54,493 nt of DNA from JBFMFH01 sp040752275 (GTDB lineage Bacteria; Acidobacteriota; Vicinamibacteria; Vicinamibacterales; JAKQTR01): NCBI GenBank assembly GCA_040752275.1, contig JBFMFH010000020.1, positions 1-54,493 on the forward strand, written 5' to 3'. The notes under the pieces are model-generated. The model was not told the origin of the DNA. It searched no databases and saw nothing but the letters and a program-made list of their open reading frames with translations. Positions 24,426 through 32,411 of this stretch are shown here, in pieces. The position numbers and the translations under genes were made by a program. How positions within the stretch are numbered: position 1 is the first letter of the stretch; every line of letters starts with the position of its first letter.

Positions 24426-25685
24426 TCACTCCGCGCGCAGGGCTTCGGCGGGGAACACGGCCGCAGCGCGGCGGGCCGGACCGACGCCGGCGAGCAATCC
24501 CACGATGGTCAGTAGCACGACAGCCGTGGCACCCGTTTCGAAGGAGATGTGCGGGCGCGCGCCGGCGGGGATCCGCGGAATGAACACCGCGATCTGCGCG
24601 AGCGCCCAGGCCGCGAGGATCCCGACCACGCCGCCCGAGAGTGTCATGGCGAGGGCCTCGACGAGGAATCCCGCGAAGATCGCGCGCCGCGTCGCGCCGA
24701 CGGCCCGGCGAACGCCGATCTCCACGCGCCGCTCGCGCACCGACACGAGGAGCACATTGGCGATGCCCACGGCCCCCACGAACAGCCCGATGCCGCCCAC
24801 GAGGCCGACGACGAGTTTGATCGTCGTCAGGACGAGCGTCAGCTCGCCAAGACGGTCGATCGTGCTGGTCACCTGGAACTCGCCGCTCGTCTCGCCGCGC
24901 CGGCGGCGTTGAAGGTCCAGGATCCTCTGGGTCTCGGCCACGGCGGCATCGGCGAGATCCGGTGCCCGCAACCGAAGCCGGATCGAACTGGCATGATCGT
25001 TCGGGCGGAACGCCTCGGCCGCTGCCTTGAACGGGACATAGATCCCCCTGTCGGGGAAGGCGGGGAGATCGCCCACCCAGTCGAGGACGCCCACGATCTG
25101 GAACGGCCAGTCGCCAATGACCATGGTCTGCCCGACCGGCGACTCCTGGACGAACAGCTCCTGTGCGACGTCGGCACCCACAACGGCCACGCGTGACCCG
25201 TTCTCGTACTCGGCCCCCAGGAACAGGCGTCCCTGCGCGGTCCGAAGGCCGAGGACGTCGAATCCTCCTCTGGTGAGCCCCCGAACCGAACTGCTGCGGG
25301 TGCTCCGGCGCAGCGTCCGGACAGGCAGATTCGCTCCGTTCTCGGCCACGCCGCCGTCGTAGTACTCACTGTCTGCGAGCAACGCATCGAGATCGGCGGT
25401 GCGCAGCGTGAGGTCGAAGCCCCGCGGATCGTGCGTCGTCCGCATGGGCGTGGTGTTGATCTGGATGAGGTTGCCGCCGATGTTGCCGAGGGTCTCCAGT
25501 GGGAACCGGTGTACACCGGCCACGATCGACACCAGGAGGACGACGGCGGTGATGCCGGTGGCGATGCCGAAGGCGGAAAGCGCCGCCTGCATGCGGCGGC
25601 CCTGCAGGCTCGCAAGCGACTCGCCCAGGACGTTGGCGATGACGACAGCGTCGGCCCGGAGCAGCGAGGTGATGCGAGCGATCAT
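24426..25685 (-). CDS. MacB-like ABC transporter permease (FtsX family)
   Basis: A 419-residue inner-membrane permease with MacB topology: one N-terminal helix (about 35-58), a large periplasmic MacB_PCD domain (60-290), then three C-terminal helices (about 295-400) including the VRERRVEIGVRRAVGA cytoplasmic loop typical of FtsX/MacB. The ATG at 25685 overlaps the adaptor's stop (ATGA). MacB homologues carry a fused or separate ATPase; none is found here. It works with the adjacent MacA-like adaptor, exporting a peptide, antibiotic or lipid; the substrate is unknown. Confidence 0.85.
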   Translation of the reverse strand: MIARITSLLRADAVVIANVLGESLASLQGRRMQAALSAFGIATGITAVVLLVSIVAGVHRFPLETLGNIGGNLIQINTTPMRTTHDPRGFDLTLRTADLDALLADSEYYDGGVAENGANLPVRTLRRSTRSSSVRGLTRGGFDVLGLRTAQGRLFLGAEYENGSRVAVVGADVAQELFVQESPVGQTMVIGDWPFQIVGVLDWVGDLPAFPDRGIYVPFKAAAEAFRPNDHASSIRLRLRAPDLADAAVAETQRILDLQRRRRGETSGEFQVTSTIDRLGELTLVLTTIKLVVGLVGGIGLFVGAVGIANVLLVSVRERRVEIGVRRAVGATRRAIFAGFLVEALAMTLSGGVVGILAAWALAQIAVFIPRIPAGARPHISFETGATAVVLLTIVGLLAGVGPARRAAAVFPAEALRAE

Positions 25686-26824
25686 GATGCCCGGCACACG
25701 ATGGTCTGGCCGGCTTCGAGACCGCTCCGGATCTGGATGCGGTCTTTCTGGATGACGCCGATCTCCACGACCCGCGTCCGGTTGCCCATCTGCGTCCGGA
25801 CGGTCACATACGAGCGGCCGGCCGGGTCGGAGCGGACGCAGCCTTCCGGCACCGACACCGACCGTGCCCTGGCGCTGAGGATGATGTCGGCCTGGGCCGG
25901 GACGTTCACCCACCCTCCCGGCGGCTGGGACGCGAGTGCCACGACGATGGGGAAGGTGGTGAGCCGCGTGGACTGATCGATGTCGCCGGCCATCGATACC
26001 GACTGCACGGTGGCCGGCAGCACCTCGGCCGCGTCCGAATCGAGGCGCACGCGGGCGGCCAGGCCCGGTCGCAGGCGCTTCGCGTCGGCGGCCGTGGCCT
26101 TGGCGTACAGCGCCGACTTCTGCGCGTCCCCGAGGGTCATGAGGATGCTGCCCCCGGTGGTGGACTGGCTGACTCCGGCAACGCCACTGCCGACTTCGAC
26201 GAGGCGGCGCAGCACGAACGCGTCGAAGGGAGCGCGCACCGTCGTGTGCAGGAGCTGGGTCCGCGCCTGATCGACCTCGGCCCGCGCCTGGGCGATGCGC
26301 GCCTGGCTGCTCTCGACGTTGCGCTTGGCGCGCTCGAGGGTCCGGACGGCGGCCTTCCACTCGAGATCGCGCTGCTCGAGTTGTTCCCTGGGGATGAGCC
26401 CCCGCTCGTGCAGCGACTGCGCGCGCTCCAGCGCCTTCCGCTTCATCTCGAGGGAGTCTTCATCCAGGTCGAGCCTCGTCGCGGCGTCCTGGAGTTCGGC
26501 CTGGCGAAGATTGGCTTGCGCCCTGTCCAGCGAGGACTGCGCGAGCTTCGAGTCGAGCCGGACGAGCTCCTGCCCTGTGACGACCCGGTCGCCTTCCTTC
26601 ACCCCGACGAACTCGACGATGCCCGAGGCCTCGGCGCGCAGGTCGATGGTGACGGCTGGCTTCACCAGACCCGCGACGACGAGCACGTCCTCCATGGTCG
26701 TGAGCTCGGCCTGGAAGGTCCGCTCCCGCGAGGCGGGCCGTTTGGGCCAGAACTTTGCCCAACCGCCGTAGCCCAGCGCGGCGACCACGGCGAGGCCGAC
26801 GGCGTACTTGATCACTCGTCGCAT
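25682..26824 (-). CDS. HlyD/MacA-like periplasmic adaptor protein
   Basis: A 380-residue membrane-fusion protein: an N-terminal anchor (about 5-25), a lipoyl-like half-motif (VEFVGVKEGDRVVTGQELVRLD), an alpha-helical hairpin coiled coil (about 90-190; SLDRAQANLRQAEL to ARAEVDQARTQL), a second lipoyl half (VRAPFDAFVLRRLVEVGSGV) and a beta-barrel domain. It bridges an inner-membrane permease to an outer-membrane channel. The start at 26824 has GGAG 7 nt upstream. It is the first gene of a two-gene operon with the permease; an ABC ATPase and a TolC-like channel are missing locally. Confidence 0.85.
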   Translation of the reverse strand: MRRVIKYAVGLAVVAALGYGGWAKFWPKRPASRERTFQAELTTMEDVLVVAGLVKPAVTIDLRAEASGIVEFVGVKEGDRVVTGQELVRLDSKLAQSSLDRAQANLRQAELQDAATRLDLDEDSLEMKRKALERAQSLHERGLIPREQLEQRDLEWKAAVRTLERAKRNVESSQARIAQARAEVDQARTQLLHTTVRAPFDAFVLRRLVEVGSGVAGVSQSTTGGSILMTLGDAQKSALYAKATAADAKRLRPGLAARVRLDSDAAEVLPATVQSVSMAGDIDQSTRLTTFPIVVALASQPPGGWVNVPAQADIILSARARSVSVPEGCVRSDPAGRSYVTVRTQMGNRTRVVEIGVIQKDRIQIRSGLEAGQTIVCRAS

Positions 26825-26922
26825 CAGACAGCTCCGGCCGGGGCGAGAACGGTGCCGCGCATCATACCCCGTCGCGCCCATTCCGGAACGCAGATTCTGC
26901 ACGGTTGGCGACTGGTCGATCC

Positions 26923-27090
26923 TCAGGCGAGGCCGAGCGCGACGCCCAGCGCCTGGTCCAACGCTCGCAGGCGCCCCGCGCCGAGAGACCCGATGAAGTC
27001 GGTGAGCAGCGCCTTCTGAATGCTGACCAGCGCATCGCAGTGGATACTCGACTCGTGCTTCAGGCCATGCTCGGGCCCGAGATCGACATC
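26923..27090 (-). pseudogene. MazF/PemK-type toxin, C-terminal remnant
   Basis: A minus-strand reading of 55 residues matches the C-terminal half of MazF-like endoribonucleases: a GPEHGLKHESSIHCDAL segment, then KALLTDFIG, then an ALDQALGVALGLA end. The frame is closed upstream by a TAG directly before Asp1, and the N-terminal half with its catalytic Arg region is missing. No antitoxin gene is adjacent. It is therefore a decayed toxin fragment between the adaptor and the membrane-protein operon. Confidence 0.7.
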
Positions 27091-27118
27091 CTACCTAGGC
27101 CACGGATCCAGACTCGCG

Positions 27119-28756
27119 TCATGGCTGCTTCACGTCCCCAGGAATCGTGAACTCCATCCGCAGCGGCCGGGTGAACGTGCCGAGGTCCTCGACATCCAGA
27201 TAGACGAGTTCAGCGCCGGCGAGCCAGTCGGCCTCGAGCCCGGGGCCGGTCGCCAGCCACTCGGCAGTGAGCGGCCGCCCGTCCGATGGCAGCTTCAGTG
27301 TCATCGTGGCGTGTTCCGGCCTGACGCCAAGCATGCCCAGCGCACCGGTGAATCCTCGGCGGTAGCTGACGTAGTACACGCGGGCGGCCTGCCGCCTGTC
27401 ACGATTCCGCAGGCAGAGCGCCGTCTGGAAGAAGCGAACGTCAGGTGGGCCCTGGATTGAGGTGATGTGGAGTTCGGCGACGCCGCCCGCGCCCGGTGTG
27501 ACCGACAGAATCTCCATCGACTTTCCGCGTACCAACAACCGCGACCCGGGGCGAAGCGGCGCGGTCGCAGCCACGCGGCATCGTCCTGCTGCCAACTCGA
27601 CGTCCGCCATCAACGTCTGACGCGACGCAACGAGGCGACGCGCGTCGTCATGCCTGATTTGCGCGAGGCCCATGCGGTGAGGCTCGGCCGGGGCGCTGGT
27701 CTGCGGAGCCGCCAAGAGGGGCACTTCCCCCAGCGCAGCCTGCAGGCTCAACTGCCACGCGTCGGCGCCGGGGGCCCCAATCAGGACGAACCCGGGCCGC
27801 GTGGAGAAGGAGACCGAGCCGCCATCCGCCGTGAGCCGGCCGTCAATGCGAAGGGGCCGGACGAACACGCCGTCCGCGAGGCCGTCGGCGACCAAGGCCG
27901 CGAAGTACTCGACCGTGCGCCCGCTCGTCGGGCTTCCCGACACGGCGGGCGCGGGGGCCGGGAGCGATCCGGGCGCCGCCGACAGCGACACCGCGTCCGG
28001 ACTTACGACAGCCCGGTTCAGCGGAACCGCGACCGGACCTGCATCTCTCGCCAGGAAACGCGGCGACGCGACGGCCGCCACGAGCGCGAAGGCCACCAAA
28101 CCTGCCGTGCGCCACTCGCGCAGCGTGAAGTACTGGTGCGCCACGGCCGCCAGGCCGAAGGCGAACAACGTACCGAGGTACCACGCCGGCTTGACGCCAA
28201 AGAGCCGTTCCCACACGAACGGCCGCGTCGCCATGATGGCCGGGAGCAGCACCCCATTGGCGAGGGTCACGAGTGCCACTCCCGCGACCCCGGCAATGAC
28301 GAGATGCACCAGCGAGGCCGTGACCACGGCGGCCATCGCCGTAATGACGACGACCATGGCCTGCTCGACGGCCAGCACTCGTACGGCGACGAGGCCATCG
28401 GTCGGAAGGAGCCCGGTGCCCCACCATGCCGCGCCCAGGACTACGGCCGGCAACAGGACCGCGACCAGACCGAGCGATGCCAACTTGCTCGCCAGGAGCG
28501 TTCCGCTGCCGATGGGTCGCGTCCGCCAGAACGCCGTCGTGCCCACGAGCGGGTCGCGATGAATGAGGCGCGCCGTGAGCAGCGAGGCCAGGAGCATCCG
28601 ACCCAGGGATATCGAAGCGCCGACGGCACGGTCGGGCGGGAGCGTGTAGCCGGCCAGGATCCACATCACCTCAAGTGCGAGAAGCAAAGCGAGCAGTGTC
28701 AATATCGCCCGCTGGGATCGCACGTCGTGCCTGATGAGGTGGCCGACCAGGTTCAT
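27119..28756 (-). CDS. Large multi-spanning membrane protein of the YtrA-type ABC operon (1)
   Basis: A 545-residue protein with about six N-terminal transmembrane helices (residues 18-245), then a large soluble region (about 260-540) rich in beta-type segments. The LVGTTAFWRTRPIGSGTLLASK loop is shared with the next gene upstream, so the two are paralogues. Their helix layout resembles ABC-2 type permeases. The ATG overlaps the upstream stop (ATGA, 28753-28756). With the adjacent ATPase it would form an exporter, perhaps for a lipid or antibiotic as in YtrA-controlled operons; the substrate is not known. It is the last gene of the four-gene operon. Confidence 0.7.
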   Translation of the reverse strand: MNLVGHLIRHDVRSQRAILTLLALLLALEVMWILAGYTLPPDRAVGASISLGRMLLASLLTARLIHRDPLVGTTAFWRTRPIGSGTLLASKLASLGLVAVLLPAVVLGAAWWGTGLLPTDGLVAVRVLAVEQAMVVVITAMAAVVTASLVHLVIAGVAGVALVTLANGVLLPAIMATRPFVWERLFGVKPAWYLGTLFAFGLAAVAHQYFTLREWRTAGLVAFALVAAVASPRFLARDAGPVAVPLNRAVVSPDAVSLSAAPGSLPAPAPAVSGSPTSGRTVEYFAALVADGLADGVFVRPLRIDGRLTADGGSVSFSTRPGFVLIGAPGADAWQLSLQAALGEVPLLAAPQTSAPAEPHRMGLAQIRHDDARRLVASRQTLMADVELAAGRCRVAATAPLRPGSRLLVRGKSMEILSVTPGAGGVAELHITSIQGPPDVRFFQTALCLRNRDRRQAARVYYVSYRRGFTGALGMLGVRPEHATMTLKLPSDGRPLTAEWLATGPGLEADWLAGAELVYLDVEDLGTFTRPLRMEFTIPGDVKQP

Positions 28757-30465
28757 CGCGGATCTCCTGGACGAGTCTCCTCGCCCGCCGGTCCCGCCGC
28801 CGCACCGGGCGAGGCGTCCAGACTGAAAGGCTCAATGTGAATCGCGCGCGTGATGGTGCCCAGTCGTTCCTTCCGCATCACGACGAGCTCGGCTTCCTTC
28901 AGCCAGGTATCGTTGACGTGTGCGAGGGCGGGCCGGTCGACGAGTTGGGCCTGGAGGTCGCGGCGCATCACTCCAAGACCGGCGCCGGTGAACAACGTCG
29001 TACGCAAGAACGACTCGCCACCGGAAGCGAGCAGGATTGCCTGGCCGTTGGCGCGGTTACGCAACAGGTAGCGGACAGGCCAGGCCGACCCGAGCTGCAA
29101 CAACACGTGGTGCACCCGCAGGCGGACTCCGCCCGCGTTCGACTCGAGGCCCTCGGATGTGTACATGCCCGTTGACCCCGCGGAACTCGCGCCCGCCATC
29201 AGGGGCAGACGCGCAATGACCGCGTATCGGTACGCCAGTGCCGTGAGTTCAACGTCCAGCGTCGCGCGTTGCTGCCCTCGGACGACGGCTGTCGGTTCGG
29301 GCACCTCGAGGATCGGCACGCTGTAGCGCTCGCCCATCACGTCCCTCGGGTCCACGAGAAGGGTGCCGCCGATCGCGGCAGCCATGCTGGCGTAGGGCTG
29401 CTCCGCCACCGTCGCGTCGGGGTGGTGTCCCGGTACCGCAACGGAATCCGTCGGCCGGCCCCACTGGTACGTAGCGACCGTGCCGTCGGGGAAGCGGATT
29501 GTCGAGGCAATCGACCGCGGGGCCACCATGACCGCGCCCGGCACTCCCGCGTCCCGGAGCTGTGCCCAGTAGCGAATCCCCGGTCTCGCCTGCGACCCAA
29601 CCTCAGAGGGCCGGAGCGGCGCGCCGCCGAAGTCGGAGATGCGGTTCGGCCGGATCGCGGTCAGCTCGAGCGCGGGCGCTTCGATTCCCACGGACTCCCC
29701 GGCGGCCGGATCCCGGGCCACGACCCTCCAGGCGGGATACCTGAACAGCAGGACGTATCCCACCAGGATCACGGCCATCGAGAAGATGGACCGGCGCGTC
29801 CTCAGCGTCAGGTGCTGATGGACGGCGACGAGGACGAACAACAGCGCAGGGAGCAGCAGAAGCCCCACCGCCACCAAATCGGCGTCGTCGACCGTGATCG
29901 CAAAGGGCAACGCCTGCCGCGGCGGTCGGCCCACGAAGTACGCGCGCCCGACCGTGAACAGCACCAGTGTGCCCAGGCCGCCCACGACGATCTGAGCGAG
30001 GTTGGCTGATACAGACGCCAAGGCGAGCACGAGACCCGCGACGAGCGTCTGCTCGACGCCGATGTACCCGGCTCCACGGAGTACCGCGGGAAAGTCGAGC
30101 CCGAGGGCGAGGAAGGTCCCGGTGGACCAGGCGACGGGGACGGCGATGATCAGGATGAGGACCTCGGTGGCCTTGGCTGCCAGGACTTCCACGCGCGACA
30201 TCGGGCGCGTCCTCCAGAACATCGTCGTGCCCACCAGCAGGTGCCGATGCACGAGCGTGGCGACGAGGACGACCGCCACGGCGAAGCGAATGACGATGAC
30301 CGCGAGGTCGAATGAGACGGCGGCGTTGCGGGTGTTCGGGTCCGGCGAGGGTGGACCGGCCCACAGCACGAGTGACTCGAGCCCGAGCACGCCGAACCAG
30401 ACGGCGATGATCGGCGCGATCGACCGCAGGTCGTAGCGGACGAGATGAAGGGCCCTGGTCAGCAT
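28753..30465 (-). CDS. Large multi-spanning membrane protein of the YtrA-type ABC operon (2)
   Basis: A 570-residue paralogue of the downstream gene. It has about six transmembrane helices in residues 15-255 with the loop LVGTTMFWRTRPMSRVEVLAAK, then a large soluble part (260-560). Having two similar membrane subunits suggests a heterodimeric ABC permease. It starts 12 bp after the ATPase gene and its stop overlaps the next start. The soluble domain is not one I recognise; it may face the periplasm. Confidence 0.7.
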   Translation of the reverse strand: MLTRALHLVRYDLRSIAPIIAVWFGVLGLESLVLWAGPPSPDPNTRNAAVSFDLAVIVIRFAVAVVLVATLVHRHLLVGTTMFWRTRPMSRVEVLAAKATEVLILIIAVPVAWSTGTFLALGLDFPAVLRGAGYIGVEQTLVAGLVLALASVSANLAQIVVGGLGTLVLFTVGRAYFVGRPPRQALPFAITVDDADLVAVGLLLLPALLFVLVAVHQHLTLRTRRSIFSMAVILVGYVLLFRYPAWRVVARDPAAGESVGIEAPALELTAIRPNRISDFGGAPLRPSEVGSQARPGIRYWAQLRDAGVPGAVMVAPRSIASTIRFPDGTVATYQWGRPTDSVAVPGHHPDATVAEQPYASMAAAIGGTLLVDPRDVMGERYSVPILEVPEPTAVVRGQQRATLDVELTALAYRYAVIARLPLMAGASSAGSTGMYTSEGLESNAGGVRLRVHHVLLQLGSAWPVRYLLRNRANGQAILLASGGESFLRTTLFTGAGLGVMRRDLQAQLVDRPALAHVNDTWLKEAELVVMRKERLGTITRAIHIEPFSLDASPGAAAGPAGEETRPGDPR

Positions 30466-30477
30466 GGTCGCGCCTCG

Positions 30478-31383
30478 TCAGGACGACAGCCGGTAGATGC
30501 GAGCCAGCGTGATGAAGATCTGCCGCAGCGGCATGGGCACGACCTGGATATCCGTTGCTCCAAGGAGCAGCGAGCGGATTGTCGCGATCGACTCGGTCTC
30601 GGAAAACGCGCTGTCGACGAAGCGCAGGACCGGGCCAGCGGCCTGCGGAAGCAACCACGGCGATGGCAGGCTCGGCGGCACCGACGTGGCTCCAGCGAAC
30701 GCCACCTCGACTTGGCGGAAGCGCGCGAGCAGAGAAGAGACGGGCTCGGCCAGCTCGAGGCGGCCCTTGTTGATGATGCCGATCCAATCCGCCAGCCGCT
30801 CGACCTCGTCGATGTCGTGCGACGAGATGAAGACGGTCCATGGGCGCTCGCCGGCAATCTCGAGGATGCCCTGCGCAAACTCCTCGCGCACGAGGGCATC
30901 GAGGCCCGCGAACGGCTCGTCCATCACGAGCAGCTCCGGCCGGTAGGCCAGCGACACGAGGAGCGCGGCCTTCATCTTCATCCCGCGCGAGCAGTGCCTG
31001 AGCCTCGTCTCGAGGGGCAGGTCGAGTTGGGTGGCCAGTTCACTCGCGAACGCGGGGTCCCAGGTGGGGTAGAACGGTTTGCAGTAGTCCATCAGACCGG
31101 CGATGGTCAGGTACTCGGGCAGCTCCTGGTTCTCGGAGACATACCCGACGCGCGCCAAGAGAGCGGGGTTGATCCGGCGCGAGTCCACGCCCAGCACCGA
31201 CACCCGACCGTTCGTTGGCTCGAGCAGGTTCATCATCGTCTTGATGGTGGTCGTCTTGCCTGCGCCGTTGGGTCCGATCAGCGCGAAGACGCTGCCGGTG
31301 GGCACCTGCATGGTCAGGTCGCGCACGGCCTCGGTCCGGCCGAATCGGCGCGTGAGGTGCTCGGTCTCGATGGCGTATGACAT
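30478..31383 (-). CDS. ABC transporter ATP-binding protein (YtrB-like)
   Basis: A 301-residue ATPase. Walker A is GPNGAGKTT (about 38-46), the signature region is CSRGMKMKAALL, Walker B is LLVMDEPFAGLD, and the switch His is in SSHDIDE. The C-terminal 80 residues form the extension common in ABC-2 exporter ATPases. The start at 31383 begins the family N-terminus (MSYAIETEHLTRRFG); GGGAGAG is 12 nt upstream. It lies between the GntR regulator (16 bp away) and the two membrane proteins, the classic YtrA operon order, and would energise export by that pair. Confidence 0.92.
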   Translation of the reverse strand: MSYAIETEHLTRRFGRTEAVRDLTMQVPTGSVFALIGPNGAGKTTTIKTMMNLLEPTNGRVSVLGVDSRRINPALLARVGYVSENQELPEYLTIAGLMDYCKPFYPTWDPAFASELATQLDLPLETRLRHCSRGMKMKAALLVSLAYRPELLVMDEPFAGLDALVREEFAQGILEIAGERPWTVFISSHDIDEVERLADWIGIINKGRLELAEPVSSLLARFRQVEVAFAGATSVPPSLPSPWLLPQAAGPVLRFVDSAFSETESIATIRSLLLGATDIQVVPMPLRQIFITLARIYRLSS

Positions 31384-31399
31384 AGCGTGTCCGCTCTCC

Positions 31400-31786
31400 C
31401 TATCGGCCGCGGTCGAAACGGGTCCAGTGCTCGACGACGGCGTCGACGACGTCCTGCACGTCCAGAGAAAGATGCCGCGCGTCGACGACCAGGCGCTCGA
31501 CATCATCGCGAAGCAGAGCCCGCCGCTCGCGGGCGCCTGGAGCCGAACGGGCCGCCACGAACGTGCCAATGCCCGGACGAACCTCGAGCAGGCCCTCGTT
31601 GAGCAAGGTCGCGACCACCTTGTGGGCGGTGTTCGGATTGATCCGGAGCTCGCGACTCAGCGTCCGCACCGACGGGAACTCGTCGGCCGGCCTCATTCGT
31701 CCGGAGACGATGGCCTTCTTGGCGGCGAAGACCACCTGCTCGTGCACCGAGAGCCCCGGGCGGAGGGTGAGAGTGAAGGGCAGCAC
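31400..31786 (-). CDS. YtrA-subfamily GntR transcriptional regulator
   Basis: A 128-residue short GntR regulator. The winged helix covers residues 10-78 with the recognition segment FPSVRTLSRELRINPNTAHKV and wing RPGIGTFV. A short C-terminal helical tail replaces an effector domain, as in YtrA. The start is GTG at 31786, because the family N-terminus (LTLRPGLSVHEQV) leaves no room for another. No Shine-Dalgarno is seen and the predicted -10 ends 10 nt before the GTG, so the mRNA is nearly leaderless. It should repress its own operon through the inverted repeat at 31791-31813. Confidence 0.88.
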   Translation of the reverse strand: MLPFTLTLRPGLSVHEQVVFAAKKAIVSGRMRPADEFPSVRTLSRELRINPNTAHKVVATLLNEGLLEVRPGIGTFVAARSAPGARERRALLRDDVERLVVDARHLSLDVQDVVDAVVEHWTRFDRGR

Positions 31787-31790
31787 CTAG

Positions 31791-31825
31791 CTGTACTATC
31801 TACACTAGTACAGTTAATACGTCAA
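31791..31825 (-). promoter_or_regulatory. Promoter with embedded YtrA-type operator
   Basis: On the minus strand TTGACG (31820-31825) is followed by a 17-nt spacer and TAGATA (31797-31802). A perfect 8-bp-arm inverted repeat, CTGTACTA-N7-TAGTACAG (31791-31813), covers the spacer and the -10. Its form matches known YtrA-family operators. Repressor binding would block RNA polymerase; this is inferred from position. Confidence 0.7.
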
Positions 31826-31829
31826 GAGC

Positions 31830-31860
31830 CGGGATTCGGGAGTCGGGATTCGGGATTCGG
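31830..31860. repeat. CGGGATT heptamer tandem repeat
   Basis: About 4.4 copies of the 7-bp unit CGGGATT, one with T to G, lie just upstream of the YtrA promoter. Two copies in the opposite orientation occur at 37216-37229, before the first winged-helix/TPR gene. This is a low-complexity intergenic repeat. Confidence 0.85.
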
Positions 31861-32411
31861 AGACCCCGAAGCCCAGGGCCGGGGCCTTCGCCAGAGGCTG
31901 CGGCCGCCCATGTGAGCCGTGGGCCTTCCCCGTGGCTTCCCTGGCCTGAGTGAAGTCGAAGGCAAGCCCCGGGGCCGCGGACCGGCCTGGATCCAAGATT
32001 CCGTTGATCGGTCGTCTCCCGTGTCGGCGGCCGATGCACGAATAGGGTTCGTTTGCTGTTGAACCGGTTCGCGACACCTTACGACGTCCTTACTGGAGCG
32101 ACCCCGACGCCGGACTTGTTCGATCCGCGTCGGAGCTTCATTCGCGTCGCGTCGCCAATCCCCGCGGCCGCGACCCTTGCGATCGCAGATCTTCGGCATC
32201 GTGGATTCGCCGTCCACGTCGCTGGACGCCGATCGCGCCGATCGGCCCGAGTTCGGCCGCAACTCGCGCCTGGGCCACGGACGACGACCTGGGAAACCGC
32301 CTCATTCCGGCCACGGACCCGCGCATACACGCGTGGCATGAATCTCGCCTGGGGGACGATGGCCCCCAATGTCGAGGTGCCGCAAGCCCTCAGCACGTCA
32401 GGAGGTTCATG
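31861..32411. other. Intergenic region between YtrA operon and TonB receptor
   Basis: About 550 bp without a supportable gene. It contains a 10-bp palindrome GAACCGGTTC (32061-32070), overlapping a TTGAAC that could be a -35, and a short GGGGG/CCCCC hairpin near 32351-32370. Open frames here have arginine-rich, non-family translations. The last bases carry AGGAGG, the ribosome site of the receptor gene. Confidence 0.5.

Noticed and set aside
32053..32408. Small plus-strand gene before the TonB receptor
   Set aside because: Arg/Thr-rich translation, no ribosome site, no recognisable family.
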